The notes beneath the pieces are model-generated. The model saw only the letters and a program-made list of their open reading frames with translations. It searched no databases and was not told where the DNA came from. From contig NZ_SOBR01000003.1 of NCBI RefSeq assembly GCF_004364315.1, forward strand, positions 372,001-436,000: a stretch of DNA of 64,000 nt, in the 5' to 3' direction. Made by a program: the position numbers and the translations under genes. Shown piece by piece: positions 49,489 to 60,103 of this stretch; the stretch's first letter is position 1; each line of letters starts with the position of its first letter. The DNA comes from Chromohalobacter marismortui (GTDB lineage: Bacteria; Pseudomonadota; Gammaproteobacteria; Pseudomonadales; Halomonadaceae).

Positions 49489-50952
49489 TCACATCAGCAC
49501 GATATCGTACTGCTCTTGGGAATAGTGGGCCTCGACCTGAAAACGAATCGTCTTGCCGATAAAGACCTCCAGGTCCGCCACTGCCGTCGATTCTTCGTCG
49601 AGCAGCCGATCGACCACTCTCTGAGAAGCCAGCACCATGTAGGTTTCCGGGCTGTAAGCACGTTCCTCGCGCAGGATTTCGCGAAATATTTCGTAGCACA
49701 CGGTTTCAGCTGTCTTGAGCGTGCCGCGTCCCTGACAGGTCAAGCAGGGCTCGCATAGGGTCTGCTCGAGGCTTTCGCGAGTACGCTTGCGTGTGACCTG
49801 TACCAACCCCAACTCGGTCACACCGGTCAGCTTGTTCTTGGCGTGATCGCGTTCCAGCGCTTTCTCGAGGACGCGCAACACCTGGCGCTGATGCTCGAGT
49901 TCTTCCATGTCGATGAAATCGATGATGATGATGCCACCCAGATTGCGCAGCCGCAGCTGCCGCGCAATCGCCGTGGCCGCCTCGAGGTTGGTCTTGAAAA
50001 TAGTCTCCTCGAGGTTGCGATGCCCGACATAGCCTCCCGTGTTGACATCAATCGTGGTCATCGCCTCGGTCTGATCGATGACCAGATACCCCCCCGATTT
50101 GAGCTGTACCTTGCGTCCCAGCGCCTTCTGGATTTCGTCTTCGACGCTATAAAGATCGAACAGCGGGCGCTCGCCGGGATAGTATTCGATGCACGACTCG
50201 ACATCGGGCATGAATTCCTCGGCGAATTCCTTGAGCTTGACATAGTTTTCACGGGAATCGATCCGTACACGCTCGATATCGGCACGCATCACGTCACGCA
50301 GCGTACGAATGAACAACGGCAGATCATCGTAAAGAAGGGCCGGCGGCACGGCACTGTGCCGACGCTCATCGATTTTGCGCCAGAGTCGCAACAGGAAATA
50401 CATGTCGGCGGCCAGCTCTTCCTGGCCCACGCCCTCGGCCGCCGTGCGGATGATCACACCTCCCGGCGTATTGCCACTCATTTCCGCCTGGGAGGCTTCA
50501 ATCAGTGTCCTGAGCCGCTCGCGTTCGTTTTCGTCTTCGATACGCTGGGAGACGCCGGTATGCGGGGAGTCAGGCATATACACCAGGTAGCGCGACGGCA
50601 CCGACAGGTGCGTGGTCAAACGCGCCCCTTTCGAGCCGATGGGGTCCTTGGTGACCTGCACGACCAACGATTGCCCTTCCTGGAGCAACTGAGAGATCGT
50701 GACGTGCTCGTCAATGCTCGCGTTGGGCGCCACGACTTCATTGACATGTATGAAGGCCGCCCGCTCGAGCCCGATATCAACGAAGGCGGCCTGCATGCCC
50801 GGTAACACCCGCACCACCTTGCCCTGATAGATATTGCCTACGATCCCACGCCGACGACTGCGCTCAATGAAGGCTTCCTGCAAGACACCGTTTTCGACCA
50901 CGGCGACACGCGTCTCCATGGGCGTCAAATTGATCAGTACCTCGCCGCTCAT
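49489..50952 (-). CDS. rng: Ribonuclease G
   Basis: Endoribonuclease of the RNase E/G family that matures the 16S rRNA 5' end. The 487-residue product has the S1 domain (RRGIVGNIYQGKVVRVLPGMQAAFVDIGLERAAFIHV, about 34-70), the catalytic DNase-I-like subdomain with TTIDVNTGGYVG and IIIDFIDM (catalytic Asp residues), and the zinc link CEPCLTCQGRG. It has no long RNase E-like scaffold tail, consistent with RNase G. maf lies 31 bases upstream. Confidence 0.96.
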   Translation of the reverse strand: MSGEVLINLTPMETRVAVVENGVLQEAFIERSRRRGIVGNIYQGKVVRVLPGMQAAFVDIGLERAAFIHVNEVVAPNASIDEHVTISQLLQEGQSLVVQVTKDPIGSKGARLTTHLSVPSRYLVYMPDSPHTGVSQRIEDENERERLRTLIEASQAEMSGNTPGGVIIRTAAEGVGQEELAADMYFLLRLWRKIDERRHSAVPPALLYDDLPLFIRTLRDVMRADIERVRIDSRENYVKLKEFAEEFMPDVESCIEYYPGERPLFDLYSVEDEIQKALGRKVQLKSGGYLVIDQTEAMTTIDVNTGGYVGHRNLEETIFKTNLEAATAIARQLRLRNLGGIIIIDFIDMEELEHQRQVLRVLEKALERDHAKNKLTGVTELGLVQVTRKRTRESLEQTLCEPCLTCQGRGTLKTAETVCYEIFREILREERAYSPETYMVLASQRVVDRLLDEESTAVADLEVFIGKTIRFQVEAHYSQEQYDIVLM

Positions 50953-50983
50953 GCGTTGCCCCTAACCAGATTATCTGTCGGCA

Positions 50984-51586
50984 TTATGGCACAGCCGGAC
51001 GCTCGCCCCACAGCGAGACACCTTGGCGCGTCAATAACTTGGCAGTCTCGAAGAGAGGTAACCCGACCACCGCGGAATGACTGCCTTCGATGCGCTCGAC
51101 GAAAATCGCGGCCAGCCCTTGAATGGCATAGGCCCCCGCCTTGTCCACCGGCTCGCCGCTGCGCCAGTATGCGTCGATCTCAGCCGGCTGTATCTCGCGG
51201 AGCGTCACCCGTGTGACGACATGGGTCGACAGCATGCCATGCGGTCCCGTGACCGCAACGCCCGTCATCACGTCATGAGTGGTACCCGACAAGGCGCTGA
51301 GCATGGCGACGGCCTCCTCGCGATCACGCGGCTTGCCCAGGATACGCTGGCCCAGCACCACGGCCGTATCCGAGCCCAATGTAGGCAATGCTGTTCCTGC
51401 GGCACCGGCTTGGGCCTTGTCTCGCGCCAGACGCGCGACATAGGCGGCAGGCGATTCTCCCGCGTGCGGCGTTTCATCGACAGCGGTCGGGAACACTTCG
51501 ACGCCGACTCCGATCGAAGCCAGTAAATCCCGGCGCCGGGGTGAAGCCGATGCCAGGCGCAACGACACTGCCTGGGGAGTAGACAT
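50984..51586 (-). CDS. maf: Maf/YhdE nucleotide pyrophosphatase (dTTP/UTP)
   Basis: House-cleaning nucleoside-triphosphate pyrophosphatase of the Maf family. The 200-residue product opens with [19 protein letters not shown] and has [19 protein letters not shown] (catalytic Asp) and [32 protein letters not shown]. The SxSPRR pattern and location next to rng and mreD point to the YhdE subfamily, known for dTTPase/UTPase activity. GAGGA is 7 bases before ATG. Confidence 0.93.
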   Translation of the reverse strand: MSTPQAVSLRLASASPRRRDLLASIGVGVEVFPTAVDETPHAGESPAAYVARLARDKAQAGAAGTALPTLGSDTAVVLGQRILGKPRDREEAVAMLSALSGTTHDVMTGVAVTGPHGMLSTHVVTRVTLREIQPAEIDAYWRSGEPVDKAGAYAIQGLAAIFVERIEGSHSAVVGLPLFETAKLLTRQGVSLWGERPAVP

Positions 51587-51640
51587 AGGCGCTTCCTCAC
51601 GACATGGATGAGAGACACATAATGCGGCGTGACGACAGGA

Positions 51641-52123
51641 TCACACGATTTTCAAGCGTCGCCGCAGCACTTGCATCATGGTAAACAACCACGGCCACAG
51701 GGCAGCGCCCACGAACGCGGGCAACAGAAACGCCAGGTGGATCGATACCGGCCCGAAGATCGTCCGCAACCATTGCTCGATGAGTTGAACCAAGCCCAGC
51801 AAGACGAATAGCAATACCGCCTGTTGCCAAATGGAATAGGCCCGCAGACGCTGATAAAGCAACAGACACAGATAGGTGAGAAGCGACAATGTCAGGGCAT
51901 TCTGCCCCAGCGGGGCTCCCTCGATCAGATCCAGCAACAAGCCCAGCACGAAGCCATGGAAGACACCGACACGCTGAGGAGCGACGATGCACCAATAGAC
52001 CAATGCCAGCCCCAGCCAATTAGGACGCCACATCAACCACGCATCGGCTAGCGGCATGACCTGCAGACACAGACTCACCAGCAGGGTGAGCCAGATCATG
52101 AGGAGGCCTGGCAAGCGCATCAT
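51641..52123 (-). CDS. mreD: Rod shape-determining protein MreD
   Basis: Integral-membrane member of the rod complex, 160 residues with about five transmembrane helices. Conserved are RPNWLGLALVYWCIVAPQRVGVFHGFVLGLLLDLIEGAPLGQNALTL, the MreD signature. ATG 52123 (ATGATG) overlaps the mreC stop. It is followed by maf. Confidence 0.92.
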   Translation of the reverse strand: MMRLPGLLMIWLTLLVSLCLQVMPLADAWLMWRPNWLGLALVYWCIVAPQRVGVFHGFVLGLLLDLIEGAPLGQNALTLSLLTYLCLLLYQRLRAYSIWQQAVLLFVLLGLVQLIEQWLRTIFGPVSIHLAFLLPAFVGAALWPWLFTMMQVLRRRLKIV

Positions 52124-53043
52124 GGTCGCGCCCCCTCGAGTTCGACGGGCGTCTCGGCCACGCGACCGTTCGCGACGCGTAACGCCGCTCCGATATTGAT
52201 ATCACTACTGGCGGCCACTGCCGCCGTCGGTGGAAACAGCAACAAGAAGTGTCGCGAGCGCTCGAGCTGCGCAAGTGGTCGTGCCTCGACATTGGCGAAA
52301 GAATGCTGGTCATCCCGGTCGACCCGCGTCACTTCCGCAACGGGATAACCCTCGGGGAAACGCCCCCCAAGGCCGGACGTCGTGAGCAGATCGCCTTGCC
52401 TGATATCGGCGGTAGCCGGCACATTGAGCACGCTCAGGGTATCGACCTCGCCAGTGCCCTGAACGATGAAACGCTGACCACTGCGGTTGACCTGCACCGG
52501 CACGGCATTATTGGCATCACTCACCATCAGCACACGACTGGTGTACGCGGAAACGGCAATCACCTGCCCAACCAAACCGGAAGCATCCATGACGGGCTGG
52601 CCGACGTAAACGCCATCCCGGCGCCCTCGCCCGATCACCATCTGCTGTGTAAAGGGGTCGGAATCCAGAGACAATAAGTCAGCCGTGATATAGGGCACCT
52701 CATCGCGTGGCGCAGCATTCAGCAATTCCCGCAGACGCACGTTTTCCGCCGTCAGGTTCGCCATGCGCTGGACACGATGCGACAGCGTCAACAACTGCTG
52801 ACGCAAGCGCTGATTCTCTTCTACCAAGGCACGCTGGTCCGAAAAAACCAGCGCTGCCCAGGACAACCCCTCGCTAGGCAGGCTTACCGCCCATTGCACG
52901 GGGGCCACCACGGTACTCAGTTGCGCGCGCACATCGTCCATGAACGGTAGGCGAGTATCCGCGAACATCAGGGCAAAGGCGGCAACCGCGCATAACAGCA
53001 TGCGGTAACTGGGTACTGGACCATGCGAAAACAGAGGTTTGAT
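52120..53043 (-). CDS. mreC: Rod shape-determining protein MreC, apparent AUC start
   Basis: Periplasmic scaffold of the elongasome. The 307-residue product has a membrane segment (about 14-30), a coiled coil (ALVEENQRLRQQLLTLSHRV) and two beta domains. The only ATG, at 53001, would remove the conserved N-terminus. The codons before it read KPLFSHGPVPSYR, matching MKPIFSRGP-type MreC starts, and begin with ATC at 53043-53041. GGAGG (53055-53051) lies exactly 7 bases upstream of that ATC, while the ATG has no ribosome site. No ATG, GTG or TTG occurs in frame between the upstream stop and 53001. I therefore infer an AUC start; a sequencing error or a start on the preceding CTT are alternatives. 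Confidence 0.85.
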   Translation of the reverse strand: MKPLFSHGPVPSYRMLLCAVAAFALMFADTRLPFMDDVRAQLSTVVAPVQWAVSLPSEGLSWAALVFSDQRALVEENQRLRQQLLTLSHRVQRMANLTAENVRLRELLNAAPRDEVPYITADLLSLDSDPFTQQMVIGRGRRDGVYVGQPVMDASGLVGQVIAVSAYTSRVLMVSDANNAVPVQVNRSGQRFIVQGTGEVDTLSVLNVPATADIRQGDLLTTSGLGGRFPEGYPVAEVTRVDRDDQHSFANVEARPLAQLERSRHFLLLFPPTAAVAASSDINIGAALRVANGRVAETPVELEGARP

Positions 53044-53159
53044 AAGCCTTCCTCCGCAGACAAGGCGCAGGTCTCACTAAGCTCCATCCATCGAGCCACG
53101 CGCAACGCGAGCGGCTTCAGACAAATGAACAGGCACTAGCAACACGAGCCCCAAGGGCA

Positions 53160-54206
<1,047 letters not shown>

Positions 54207-54245
54207 TCACCTAGTCCAGACCGGAACCCTGTGCGGACGCAAACG

Positions 54246-54275
54246 GTATCATCGCGGGGGTGGCGCGGCAAGCAA
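54246..54275 (-). promoter_or_regulatory. Putative sigma-70 promoter of mreB
   Basis: TTGCTT (54275-54270), 18 bases, TGATAC (54251-54246) on the minus strand, 48 bases before the start codon. Confidence 0.4.
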
Positions 54276-54279
54276 AGGC

Positions 54280-54308
54280 CTGTCAGCGCGCGCCAGATAT
54301 GATAAATT
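54280..54308 (+). promoter_or_regulatory. Putative sigma-70 promoter of gatCAB
   Basis: CTGTCA (54280-54285), 17 bases, TAAATT (54303-54308), 80 bases before gatC. It lies back to back with the mreB promoter. Confidence 0.4.
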
Positions 54309-54388
54309 CTGGGGTTGCTCCGGCGTAAAACCTTCATTGACGCGGCGCTGAACACGCGCCGCGCGGCATCCATCAAAGGTAACCCGAT

Positions 54389-54676
54389 ATGGCGATCGAA
54401 CATGCAGACGTGCTCCGTGCTGCCCACCTGGCTCGCGTCGGCTTGAGTGAGGACGAAGCAACTGGTTACGTCGATGACTTGAGCCGCATTCTGGAAATGG
54501 TCGATCAGCTTCAAGCCGTCGACACCCAAGGCATCACCCCATTGGCGCACCCGCTGGACGCCACGCAGCGCCTGCGCCCCGACGAAGTGACCGAGCGAAG
54601 CCAGCGCGACCGCTTCCAGGCTTGCGCCCCGGCCACCGAGGACGGCCTCTATCTTGTCCCGCGCGTCGTCGAGTGA
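54389..54676 (+). CDS. gatC: Glutamyl/aspartyl-tRNA amidotransferase subunit C
   Basis: Small structural subunit of the GatCAB complex that amidates Glu-tRNA(Gln) and/or Asp-tRNA(Asn). The 95-residue product has [41 protein letters not shown] and a C-terminal extended stretch ending [10 protein letters not shown], both classic GatC. AGGTAA lies 7 bases before ATG 54389. Confidence 0.96.
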   Translation: MAIEHADVLRAAHLARVGLSEDEATGYVDDLSRILEMVDQLQAVDTQGITPLAHPLDATQRLRPDEVTERSQRDRFQACAPATEDGLYLVPRVVE

Positions 54677-54717
54677 AGCTTCCTCGTCAGGATTCGAACC
54701 AGGAGTCATATTCTTCC

Positions 54718-56178
54718 ATGCATGACAAGACCCTCACGGAGCTTGCCGCTAGTCTTGAAGCAGGCGAGTTCTCCAGCCGTGAGCTGTGCCAGGCCGCGCT
54801 GCAACGCATCGAGCAGCTCGATGGCGGACTCAACAGCTTCATTACCGTGACCGCCGAGCAGGCACTCGCCAATGCCGACGCCGCTGACCAAGCACGCAAG
54901 GCCGGTCATGCCGGCCCGCTCGCCGGCCTGCCGCTGGCGCTCAAGGACATCTTCTGCACCCAGGGCGTACGCACCAGTTGCGGTTCGAAGATGCTCGACA
55001 GCTTCGTCGCGCCCTATGACGCCACGGTCGTCGAGAAGCTGGGCCACGCCGGCGCCGTCAACCTCGGCAAGACCAACATGGACGAGTTCGCCATGGGCTC
55101 GTCCAACGAAAACAGTTTCTATGGCCCGGTCAAGAACCCCTGGGACGTGAGCGCCGTGCCCGGCGGTTCCTCGGGCGGCAGCGCCGCGGCCGTGGCGGCG
55201 GGCCTGGTACCGGCAGCGCTCGGCACCGATACCGGCGGTTCGATTCGTCAGCCGGCCGCCTTCTGCGGCATCACCGGCCTGAAGCCCACCTACGGGCGTG
55301 TGTCGCGCTACGGCATGGTGGCCTACGCATCGAGCCTCGACCAGGGCGGCCCCATGGCACGCACCGCTGCCGACTGTGCCCTGCTGCTCGAAACCATCGC
55401 CGGCCACGACGTGCGCGATTCCACCAGCGTGGCACGCGTGGTGCCCGACTACTCCGCCGAGCTCGACACCTCGCTGGCCGGCCTCAAGATCGGGCTGCCC
55501 AAGGAATATTTCGGCGACGGGCTCGACCCCGAGGTCGAAACCGCCGTGCGTGACGCGATCAAGGTCTACGAGTCGCTCGGCGCCAAGGTCTGCGAAGTCA
55601 GCCTGCCGCACACGCACCTGGCGATTCCTGCCTACTACGTCATCGCGCCGGCGGAGGCATCGTCCAACCTGTCGCGTTATGACGGTGTGCGCTTCGGCCA
55701 CCGCTGCGAGGATCCGACCGACCTCGAGGACCTCTACAAGCGCACGCGGGCCGAAGGCTTCGGCGAAGAGGTCAAGCGGCGCATCCTGATCGGCACGCAC
55801 ACGCTTTCCGAAGGGTTCTTCGACGCTTACTACCTCAAGGCACAGCAAGTGCGCCGCCTGATCCGTCAGGACTTTCTCGACGCCTTCGACGACGTCGACG
55901 TGCTGATGGGGCCGACCGCCCCCACGCCGGCCTTCGATCTGGGCGCGCAGAAAGATCCGGTCTCGATGTACCTGCAGGATATCTACACCATCGCCGTCAA
56001 CCTGGCCGGCATTCCGGGCATCAGCGTTCCGGTCGGCTTTGCCGGTAACCGCCCCGTCGGCCTCCAGGTGCTGGCTCCGCACTTCGCCGAGGCCCAACTG
56101 CTCGGCGTGGCGCATCAATTCCAGCAGGCCACCGACTGGCACCTCAAGCGTCCGGCATTCGGCAAGGAGATGGCATGA
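54718..56178 (+). CDS. gatA: Glutamyl/aspartyl-tRNA amidotransferase subunit A
   Basis: Glutaminase/amidase subunit of GatCAB. The 486-residue product has the amidase-signature Ser-cisSer-Lys triad: Lys in LPLALKDIF, the Ser pair in [14 protein letters not shown], and [18 protein letters not shown] 54718, with AGGAG about 12 bases upstream, fits the conserved N-terminus; the frame upstream runs into gatC. GC at the third codon position is noticeably high here. Confidence 0.97.
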   Translation: MHDKTLTELAASLEAGEFSSRELCQAALQRIEQLDGGLNSFITVTAEQALANADAADQARKAGHAGPLAGLPLALKDIFCTQGVRTSCGSKMLDSFVAPYDATVVEKLGHAGAVNLGKTNMDEFAMGSSNENSFYGPVKNPWDVSAVPGGSSGGSAAAVAAGLVPAALGTDTGGSIRQPAAFCGITGLKPTYGRVSRYGMVAYASSLDQGGPMARTAADCALLLETIAGHDVRDSTSVARVVPDYSAELDTSLAGLKIGLPKEYFGDGLDPEVETAVRDAIKVYESLGAKVCEVSLPHTHLAIPAYYVIAPAEASSNLSRYDGVRFGHRCEDPTDLEDLYKRTRAEGFGEEVKRRILIGTHTLSEGFFDAYYLKAQQVRRLIRQDFLDAFDDVDVLMGPTAPTPAFDLGAQKDPVSMYLQDIYTIAVNLAGIPGISVPVGFAGNRPVGLQVLAPHFAEAQLLGVAHQFQQATDWHLKRPAFGKEMA

Positions 56179-57629
56179 TGCAGTGGGAAACCGTGATCGG
56201 GCTCGAGGTCCACGTTCAGCTCGCCACCCAGTCCAAGATCTTCTCCGGCGCGTCCACCGCCTTCGGCGCCGAGCCCAATACCCAGGCGTGCGCCGTCGAC
56301 CTCGGCATGCCCGGCGTGCTGCCGGTACTCAATGAAAACGCCGTGGCGATGGCGGTGAAATTCGGTCTCGCCGTCGACGCCGAGATCCCCGAAACCTCGT
56401 TGTTCGAGCGCAAGAACTACTTCTACCCGGATTTGCCCAAGGGCTATCAGACGAGTCAGATGGCGCAGCCCATCGTCGGCCCCGGCCAGGTCGAGATCAC
56501 CCTCGACGACGGTTCGACGCGCAGCGTCCGCATTCATCACGCTCACCTCGAGGAAGATGCCGGCAAGTCGCTGCACGAGGACTATCACGGCATGACCGGC
56601 ATCGATCTCAACCGTGCCGGCACGCCGCTGCTGGAGATCGTCTCCGAGCCCGACATGCGCTCGGCCAAGGAAGCGGTCGCCTACATCAAGGCACTGCACG
56701 CCATCGTCACCTATCTCGGCATCTCCGACGGCAACATGGCCGAAGGCTCGATGCGCTGCGACGTCAACGTCTCGGTGCGTCCCAAGGGGCAGGCCGCTTT
56801 CGGCACTCGCGCCGAGATCAAGAACGTCAACTCGTTTCGCTTCGTCGAGAAGGCCATCGCCTTCGAGGTCGAGCGCCAGATCGAACTCATCGACGATGGC
56901 GGTCAGGTCGTGCAGGAAACGCGACTGTTCGACCCGGAACGCGACGAGACGCGCGGCATGCGCACCAAGGAAGAAGCCAACGACTACCGTTACTTCCCCT
57001 GTCCCGACCTGCTTCCAGTGATGCTCGACGGTGCCTATGTCGATCACCAGCGCGCACTCATGCCTGAACTGCCCAGCGAAAAGCGCCACCGCTTCGAAAA
57101 CCAGCTGGGCTTGTCCGCCTATGACGCCGGCGTGCTGGCCTCGAGCCGTGCCATGGCCGAGTACTTCGAAGCCGTCAAGGATGTCTGCGGCGACGCCAAG
57201 CAGGCCGCCAACTGGGTACAAGGCGAACTCTCGGCCAACCTCAACCGCGAAAACCTGGAGATCGACGATAGCCCGGTCACGGCCGGGCAGCTCGGCGGCC
57301 TCATTCAGCGCGTCATGGACGACACCATCAGCGGCAAGGCCGCCAAGCAGGTCTTCCAGGCGCTGTGGGACGGCGAGGCGGACAGCGCCGATGCCATCAT
57401 CGAGGCCCGCGGGCTCAAGCAGGTCACCGATACCGGCGCCATCGAAGGCATGATCGACCAGGTCATCGCCGACAGCCCGGTTCAGGTCGCCCAGTACCGT
57501 GAAGCCGACGAGGCCAAGCGCGGCAAGATGATCGGCTACTTCGTCGGCCAGGTCATGAAAGCCTCGCGCGGCACCGCCAACCCGCAACAGGTCAACAGCC
57601 TCCTCAAGCAGAAGCTGGATCAGGCTTGA
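56175..57629 (+). CDS. gatB: Glutamyl/aspartyl-tRNA amidotransferase subunit B
   Basis: Kinase-like subunit that activates the misacylated tRNA. The 484-residue product has [22 protein letters not shown] at the N-terminus, [44 protein letters not shown] and a C-terminal tRNA-binding YqeY/GatB domain ending [19 protein letters not shown] overlaps the gatA stop by 4 bases. Confidence 0.97.
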   Translation: MMQWETVIGLEVHVQLATQSKIFSGASTAFGAEPNTQACAVDLGMPGVLPVLNENAVAMAVKFGLAVDAEIPETSLFERKNYFYPDLPKGYQTSQMAQPIVGPGQVEITLDDGSTRSVRIHHAHLEEDAGKSLHEDYHGMTGIDLNRAGTPLLEIVSEPDMRSAKEAVAYIKALHAIVTYLGISDGNMAEGSMRCDVNVSVRPKGQAAFGTRAEIKNVNSFRFVEKAIAFEVERQIELIDDGGQVVQETRLFDPERDETRGMRTKEEANDYRYFPCPDLLPVMLDGAYVDHQRALMPELPSEKRHRFENQLGLSAYDAGVLASSRAMAEYFEAVKDVCGDAKQAANWVQGELSANLNRENLEIDDSPVTAGQLGGLIQRVMDDTISGKAAKQVFQALWDGEADSADAIIEARGLKQVTDTGAIEGMIDQVIADSPVQVAQYREADEAKRGKMIGYFVGQVMKASRGTANPQQVNSLLKQKLDQA

Positions 57630-57645
57630 CGGCATCCTGGTGGCC

Positions 57646-59367
57646 TTAATTCAACCACCACGACAGCAACAACAGTAGCAGCAGCACACCGGCCACGACT
57701 TTCCACAGCGTGGCCGGTTGCTGCCATGGCTGGTGCGGCTCAGGGTCATCACGCCGCCTGGGCGTGCGCAAATGGTAGGCGAACTCCCCCAGACGCCGGA
57801 ATCGCAGCGCACGCTGCGGATCGAGCGCACGCCGCAGTGCGTCATCGAGCTCAGCACCGATCGCCGGATTATAGCGGCGTGCACTGGTGTAGCTCATGCG
57901 CTCAAGATCGGTATGGCTGCGCAATTCGTTGGGCGCCAGCGCATAAGGCTGATGGCCGGTCAGCAGCCAGTAGATGGTCGAGGCCAATCCATATTGGTCG
58001 CTACGCCGTCCCACCTCAGTGTCCAGGGCGTATTCGGGGGCGCTATGCTCGGTCAACCCCACCTGCCGCGCCAGTTCACGCGCCCCTTGCTGGCTATCGC
58101 TTTCACGCAAGTGGCAGGCACCGAAATCCGTCAACACCAGCTGGCCATGTGTATCGACCATCAGATTATCGGGATGGATATTCTGATGCATCACATCACG
58201 ACGATGCAGGGCCTGCACTGCCTTGACCAATTGCCGCGCCAAATCCAGGCGCGCCTCGAGACTGGCCTGGGGATGACGCAACGCCCAATCGCTGAGCGAT
58301 TCGCCCTTGATGTAATCGATCAGATAATACTGGTAGCGTCGTGGTCGAGCCGAATCCACGACCTTGGGCAAGAACGGTGAGTTGACGCGCTGCACGACCC
58401 ACTGCTGAAGCGCGAAATGCTCCTGATAGGCGTTGCGCAGCGACAGCTCGGGGCTGGGCGCCTTCATCACCATCTCGCGCTCGTTGCGGGCGTCCCGCAC
58501 ACGATAGACGCGTGACTTGGCGGTGCGCGACAGCACCTCGAGCACCTCCAGCCCATCGAGACGCTCACCGGGCGTCAATTCGGGCGGCACCGGCAAGTCG
58601 CCATACAGCGGCACGGGATGCTCCGGCTCGACCTCTTCGGGCAAGCGATCGATGCGCACCAGCTGGAAGCAGAACTGATCGCCGCCGTAGCCACGCTCCT
58701 GGGCACGCCTGTGCGCCGCCTCGGCCAGACGTTCGCAGGCCGCGTCGAGATCGCTGACATCGGCGCGGATCAGTTGCACGAAATCCGAGGGCAGCAAGGT
58801 CCCGCGCACAGCCTGGGTGGTAAACAGGAAGAGATCGCCCTGCTTGAGTGAATCCGTCGCATAATCGATATCCAGGCTACCGTCCATGCCCAGTGCACGC
58901 GACGGATAGCGATAGCCGCCCAAGTCGGTGACATGGTCGCGAGACAATTGCTCGAATTCGGCCCCCCGCAGACGAAAGACCAATGTGTCGCCCATGTGAA
59001 ACAGGTGCATTTCACGACGACGGAACACCATGGCCGAGAGGGAGCAAATATAACTGCCGCCTTCGATGTAGGCGCTTTGGCTATAACTCCAGCTATTCAG
59101 GGCACGCAGCACACGATGCGCCGATGTCTTGACATCCCAATGTTCCGGGGTCGAATAATAATCGGCAAGAAAGCCTCGTACGCTCAGGTCTCCGGCCTGT
59201 TTGGCGATCGCGTTGCGCCAAGTGGAATCACTGATCAGCGCGCAAGCGCCCTTGGCGGACAGCTGAGAGCCAGCGGGCACCTGGACCGACATCGAGCTGC
59301 GATGACGACGTCGATCCGGTGCCACGAACGCCTGCCCGAAGCTGATAGAAAGGCTGCTTTCCGTCAA
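57646..59367 (-). CDS. Fused PP2C-like and Ser/Thr protein-kinase-like protein, both centres degenerate
   Basis: 573 residues: an N-terminal PP2C-fold domain (about 1-240), a protein-kinase domain (about 270-535) and a C-terminal transmembrane helix (556-572). TTG start with AGGAG 7 bases upstream. Family members I recall act as bifunctional kinase/phosphatase proteins near nitrate-assimilation genes. Here the PP2C metal-binding positions are altered. The early Asp (NQD) is not found, the DG pair reads Asp47-Ser48, the TTDG site reads TTQA (183-186) and DN reads Asp230-Gln. HMGD (124-127) remains. In the kinase, Lys302 and DFG (414-416) remain, but HRDLKPEN reads HQNIHPDN (394-401), so the catalytic Asp is Asn396. 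It may be a scaffold or sensor rather than an enzyme. Confidence 0.8.
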   Translation of the reverse strand: MTESSLSISFGQAFVAPDRRRHRSSMSVQVPAGSQLSAKGACALISDSTWRNAIAKQAGDLSVRGFLADYYSTPEHWDVKTSAHRVLRALNSWSYSQSAYIEGGSYICSLSAMVFRRREMHLFHMGDTLVFRLRGAEFEQLSRDHVTDLGGYRYPSRALGMDGSLDIDYATDSLKQGDLFLFTTQAVRGTLLPSDFVQLIRADVSDLDAACERLAEAAHRRAQERGYGGDQFCFQLVRIDRLPEEVEPEHPVPLYGDLPVPPELTPGERLDGLEVLEVLSRTAKSRVYRVRDARNEREMVMKAPSPELSLRNAYQEHFALQQWVVQRVNSPFLPKVVDSARPRRYQYYLIDYIKGESLSDWALRHPQASLEARLDLARQLVKAVQALHRRDVMHQNIHPDNLMVDTHGQLVLTDFGACHLRESDSQQGARELARQVGLTEHSAPEYALDTEVGRRSDQYGLASTIYWLLTGHQPYALAPNELRSHTDLERMSYTSARRYNPAIGAELDDALRRALDPQRALRFRRLGEFAYHLRTPRRRDDPEPHQPWQQPATLWKVVAGVLLLLLLLSWWLN

Positions 59368-59471
59368 CGATCGTCTCCTTGTCGATGATGATGAGACGGA
59401 TAATTCTTGCGAGCGATGAGCATGGCAACACCAGACGACGATTGCATGATCTCATTGACGTCCCACGCCGG

Positions 59472-59501
59472 TTGGTAAACGCTGGACGCTACTCGTATAA
59501 T
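59472..59501 (+). promoter_or_regulatory. Sigma-70 promoter of ppa
   Basis: TTGGTA (59472-59477), 18 bases, perfect TATAAT (59496-59501), 54 bases before the ppa start. Confidence 0.6.
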
Positions 59502-59554
59502 TTCTCGGATTTTCTCCCGCTGGTGTTCAACCTGCAAACCGCAAGGACTCGACG

Positions 59555-60085
59555 ATGAGTTTCAACAACATTCCCGCTGGCAAGGATCTCCCCAACGACG
59601 TCTACGTGGCGATCGAGATTCCCGCCAATCACGCACCGATCAAGTACGAGATCGACAAGGACATGGATGCGCTGGTCGTCGACCGCTTCATGGCCACACC
59701 AATGTTCTACCCGGCCAACTACGGCTTCATCAACAACACCCTGGCCGACGATGGCGACCCACTCGACGCACTCGTGGTCACCCCCTACCCGGTTCAGGCA
59801 GGCAGTGTGATTCGCGCGCGCCCGGTCGGCGTACTCAACATGTCCGACGAAGCCGGCGAAGACGCCAAGCTGGTCTGCGTCCCGCACCCCAAGCTGAGCG
59901 CCCTGTATGACGACGTACAGGAAGTCACCGACCTCCCCGAACTGCTGCGTCAGCAGATCGCGCATTTCTTCGAGAACTACAAGGATCTCGAAAAAGGCAA
60001 ATGGGTGAAGATCGACTCCTGGGATGGCGCCGAGGCCGCCCGCAAGGCCATCGAGAAAGCCGCCGACGCTTACACCAAAGCCTGA
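59555..60085 (+). CDS. ppa: Inorganic pyrophosphatase
   Basis: Family I soluble pyrophosphatase that pulls biosynthetic reactions forward. The 176-residue product, the standard size, has [44 protein letters not shown] (the PPase signature with catalytic Asp residues) and [19 protein letters not shown]. It is preceded by a near-consensus promoter and followed by a strong hairpin. Confidence 0.98.
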   Translation: MSFNNIPAGKDLPNDVYVAIEIPANHAPIKYEIDKDMDALVVDRFMATPMFYPANYGFINNTLADDGDPLDALVVTPYPVQAGSVIRARPVGVLNMSDEAGEDAKLVCVPHPKLSALYDDVQEVTDLPELLRQQIAHFFENYKDLEKGKWVKIDSWDGAEAARKAIEKAADAYTKA

Positions 60086-60103
60086 TTTCGCCTCTCACCA
60101 ACG

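Noticed and set aside
52120-53001. mreC starting at ATG 53001
   Set aside because: It has no ribosome site and would omit the conserved KPLFSHGP N-terminus encoded immediately upstream.
54706-57635. Open frames of 478 and 506 codons antisense to gatA and gatB
   Set aside because: They mirror strongly conserved genes, have no recognisable domain, and such antisense frames are common where third-position GC is very high.
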